Of a stretch of DNA of 64,000 nt, positions 62,717 to 64,000 are shown one piece after another. The notes beneath the pieces are model-generated. The model had not been told where the DNA came from, did no database searches, and saw only the letters and a list, made by a program, of their open reading frames with translations. Each line of letters begins with the position of its first letter. Position 1 is the stretch's first letter. Both the position numbers and the translations under genes were made by a program. Source of the DNA: Glandiceps talaboti (taxonomy: Eukaryota > Hemichordata > Enteropneusta > Spengelidae); NCBI RefSeq assembly GCF_964340395.1, contig NC_135554.1, positions 12,728,251-12,792,250 of the forward strand. Direction: 5' to 3'.

Positions 62717-63642
62717 ACAGACAGACAGACAGACAGACATACATACATACATACATACATACATACATACAGACTCTTAACATAGCCTATCCTAATGGTG
62801 GGCATCGGCTGGCATTTATATATTGTCATATTTATATTCTGTGGTTTCTCCTCGACCTGGGATAAAGCTTGGTGTTCTTCTTGGCTGCAAAATCAGTATT
62901 TTTCAAAATGAATACCAAAAGCCTTCACGAGACAACATAGTTTAAGAATTAACTGTCCTTGTTCATTTCACAGAAAACCCAACTGAAGAGAATTCGATTC
63001 ACGACAGATTGCCTCGAAAGGATTATCATAACAGGAAGCGAATGAAAAGACAAACAATTCCCGAACTAAGCATACTTCTTGTGATAGACATGCACGTACA
63101 TGTATATACTAATGTTCTCAATGGCGCTTTGTATGGCCCGATTATGGGAACATATCCAACTAAAGATGTGGACGAAATGTTAAACGGAGCTCTACTCGGA
63201 GTCAATCCACAGAACGAGTTACAAATAAAAGAATCTCTGTCGACACCAGAATGGTCTATTATAGTGAATAGTTGTTGTATTATATCAGCCATGGAGTATA
63301 ATGGTATGATATATGGTGTCGACGACAACAATATGCTAACCATTCGAGATACCATTTATAGTGATTGGTCAGGGCCTTTACTAAACAGTGTCTTTATCAA
63401 AAAGTTGGCCGTTGACGCCCTTGATGAAGTACTAATGGCATTGCCTGTAAATGGTGACTATTTTTTGTATTCTTCAAAAACACCCCCTTTTCTACCCTGG
63501 CGACAAACAAGTATGCGAATAGGACCAATCAAAGACATTGACATTACTGCAAACGGCATTTATCATACACATATAGCTGACTCGATCTGCGTGTTTCATT
63601 GGCCAAGTGAGATTGAAGTACTAGGTGAAAATGAAATCAAAG
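62316..63642 (+). CDS. Lectin-like gene copy 3, exons 1-2 (continues beyond the window)
   Basis: Exon 1 is 62,316-62,424 (MAKILILLVIYVCYAYSA..., 109 nt, GTGAGT donor). Exon 2 is 62,974-63,642 (669 nt, TTTCACAG acceptor, GTGAGT donor, phase 1). It encodes the same signal peptide and tectonin-like repeat domain as copy 1 (LLGVNPQNELQIKESL, IYGVDDNNMLTIRD), with no stop or frameshift. By analogy with copy 1, CTLD exon 3 should start about 0.5 kb after exon 2, just past the right edge. It may be a functional paralogue in inverted orientation. Confidence 0.8.
62632..62769. repeat. Compound (ACAG)n-(GCAG)n-(ACAG)n-(ACAT)n microsatellite
   Basis: Lies in intron 1 of copy 3, at the place of the simple (CTGT)n tract in copy 1, here expanded and diversified. 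Confidence 0.96.
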
Positions 63643-64000
63643 GTGAGTGGTTATGCAATTTGTTTTCTAAAGCACATCCAATAGATGTCAATTTAAAGGA
63701 AGGTGTCAGAGATAGAGATTTAACGAGCGAACAGTTTCATATAAAACCTACTTTTTTTCCGAACATAAAGTTACTGTAGAAACATTTTAATATTTCTGTC
63801 AAAAACGGATAAAGTTTCAATTTTCTTTTTTTTCAAAACACTTAGAATAACCTCCTTATTCATTAAATACCCAACCCAATTGCGCATGCGTTTTCGGTAC
63901 AATCATTGTGTATCTGAATACGTCATGTTGTGGCAGATCAATATGTATATGTGCATCTATAATTTACACGATCATTAGAATGTCTTGTTCCGCTTCTTCT
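63643..64000. other. Start of intron 2 of copy 3
   Basis: Matches the complement of 5,830-6,208 (intron 2 of copy 1). No exon 3 is reached before the window ends. Confidence 0.7.

Overview
The window is eukaryotic. It has spliced genes with GT/AG introns, about 64% A+T by eye, long (TA)n, (CA)n, (CAAA)n and (TATG)n microsatellites, and many decayed retrotransposons. The repeat content (DIRS-type retroelement, L2/CR1-like LINEs, GIY-YIG remnants typical of Penelope-like elements, palindromic MITEs, arrays with GACCTTGACCTTG and GGGCGTGGTC motifs) fits a marine invertebrate such as a lophotrochozoan or an invertebrate deuterostome. I cannot name the species.

Host genes. One gene family is present three times. 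Copy 1 (2.50-7.54 kb, minus strand) can be assembled into an intact six-exon, 624-codon reading frame whose intron phases all agree. It encodes a signal peptide, a domain of about 220 residues with internal repeats resembling tectonin-type beta-propeller units, a C-type lectin-like domain (CTLD), a Ser/Thr-rich stalk and a C-terminal membrane helix. Copy 2 (21.2-24.3 kb, minus strand) is a pseudogene: exon 1 and most of exon 2 are missing, and the CTLD exons carry frameshifts and a stop. Copy 3 (from 62.3 kb, plus strand) is inverted and runs off the right edge after exon 2. A further small signal-peptide-like exon lies upstream of each copy.

Layout. 0-12 kb: copy 1 block with old LINE scraps. 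12-19.4 kb: mostly unassigned AT-rich DNA holding a foldback palindrome of about 750 bp (13.9-14.65 kb). 19.4-25.8 kb: direct duplicate block with copy 2. 25.9-38.8 kb: repeat territory with a 3-4 kb inverted repeat (26.9-30.95 against 32.89-36.05 kb). 38.9-47.0 kb: an element of about 8.07 kb bounded by near-perfect 28-bp terminal inverted repeats starting CACTG and a TAA duplication. A second copy of the target repeat at 25.9 kb preserves the empty site. It contains two MULE-like MITEs, each with a 9-bp target duplication. 47.0-49.3 kb: flanking repeats. 49.3-51.3 kb: a 5'-truncated LINE. 51.3-59.0 kb: a decayed DIRS retroelement on the minus strand (gag-like zinc knuckle, RT/RNase H, tyrosine recombinase), with an L2-like LINE carrying an intact 1026-codon ORF inserted into its recombinase gene. 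59-64 kb: the inverted copy 3 block.

The lectin-like receptor genes are the only credible host coding content. Everything else I can name is mobile or repetitive, and the locus appears to have grown by segmental duplication and inversion with successive nested insertions.
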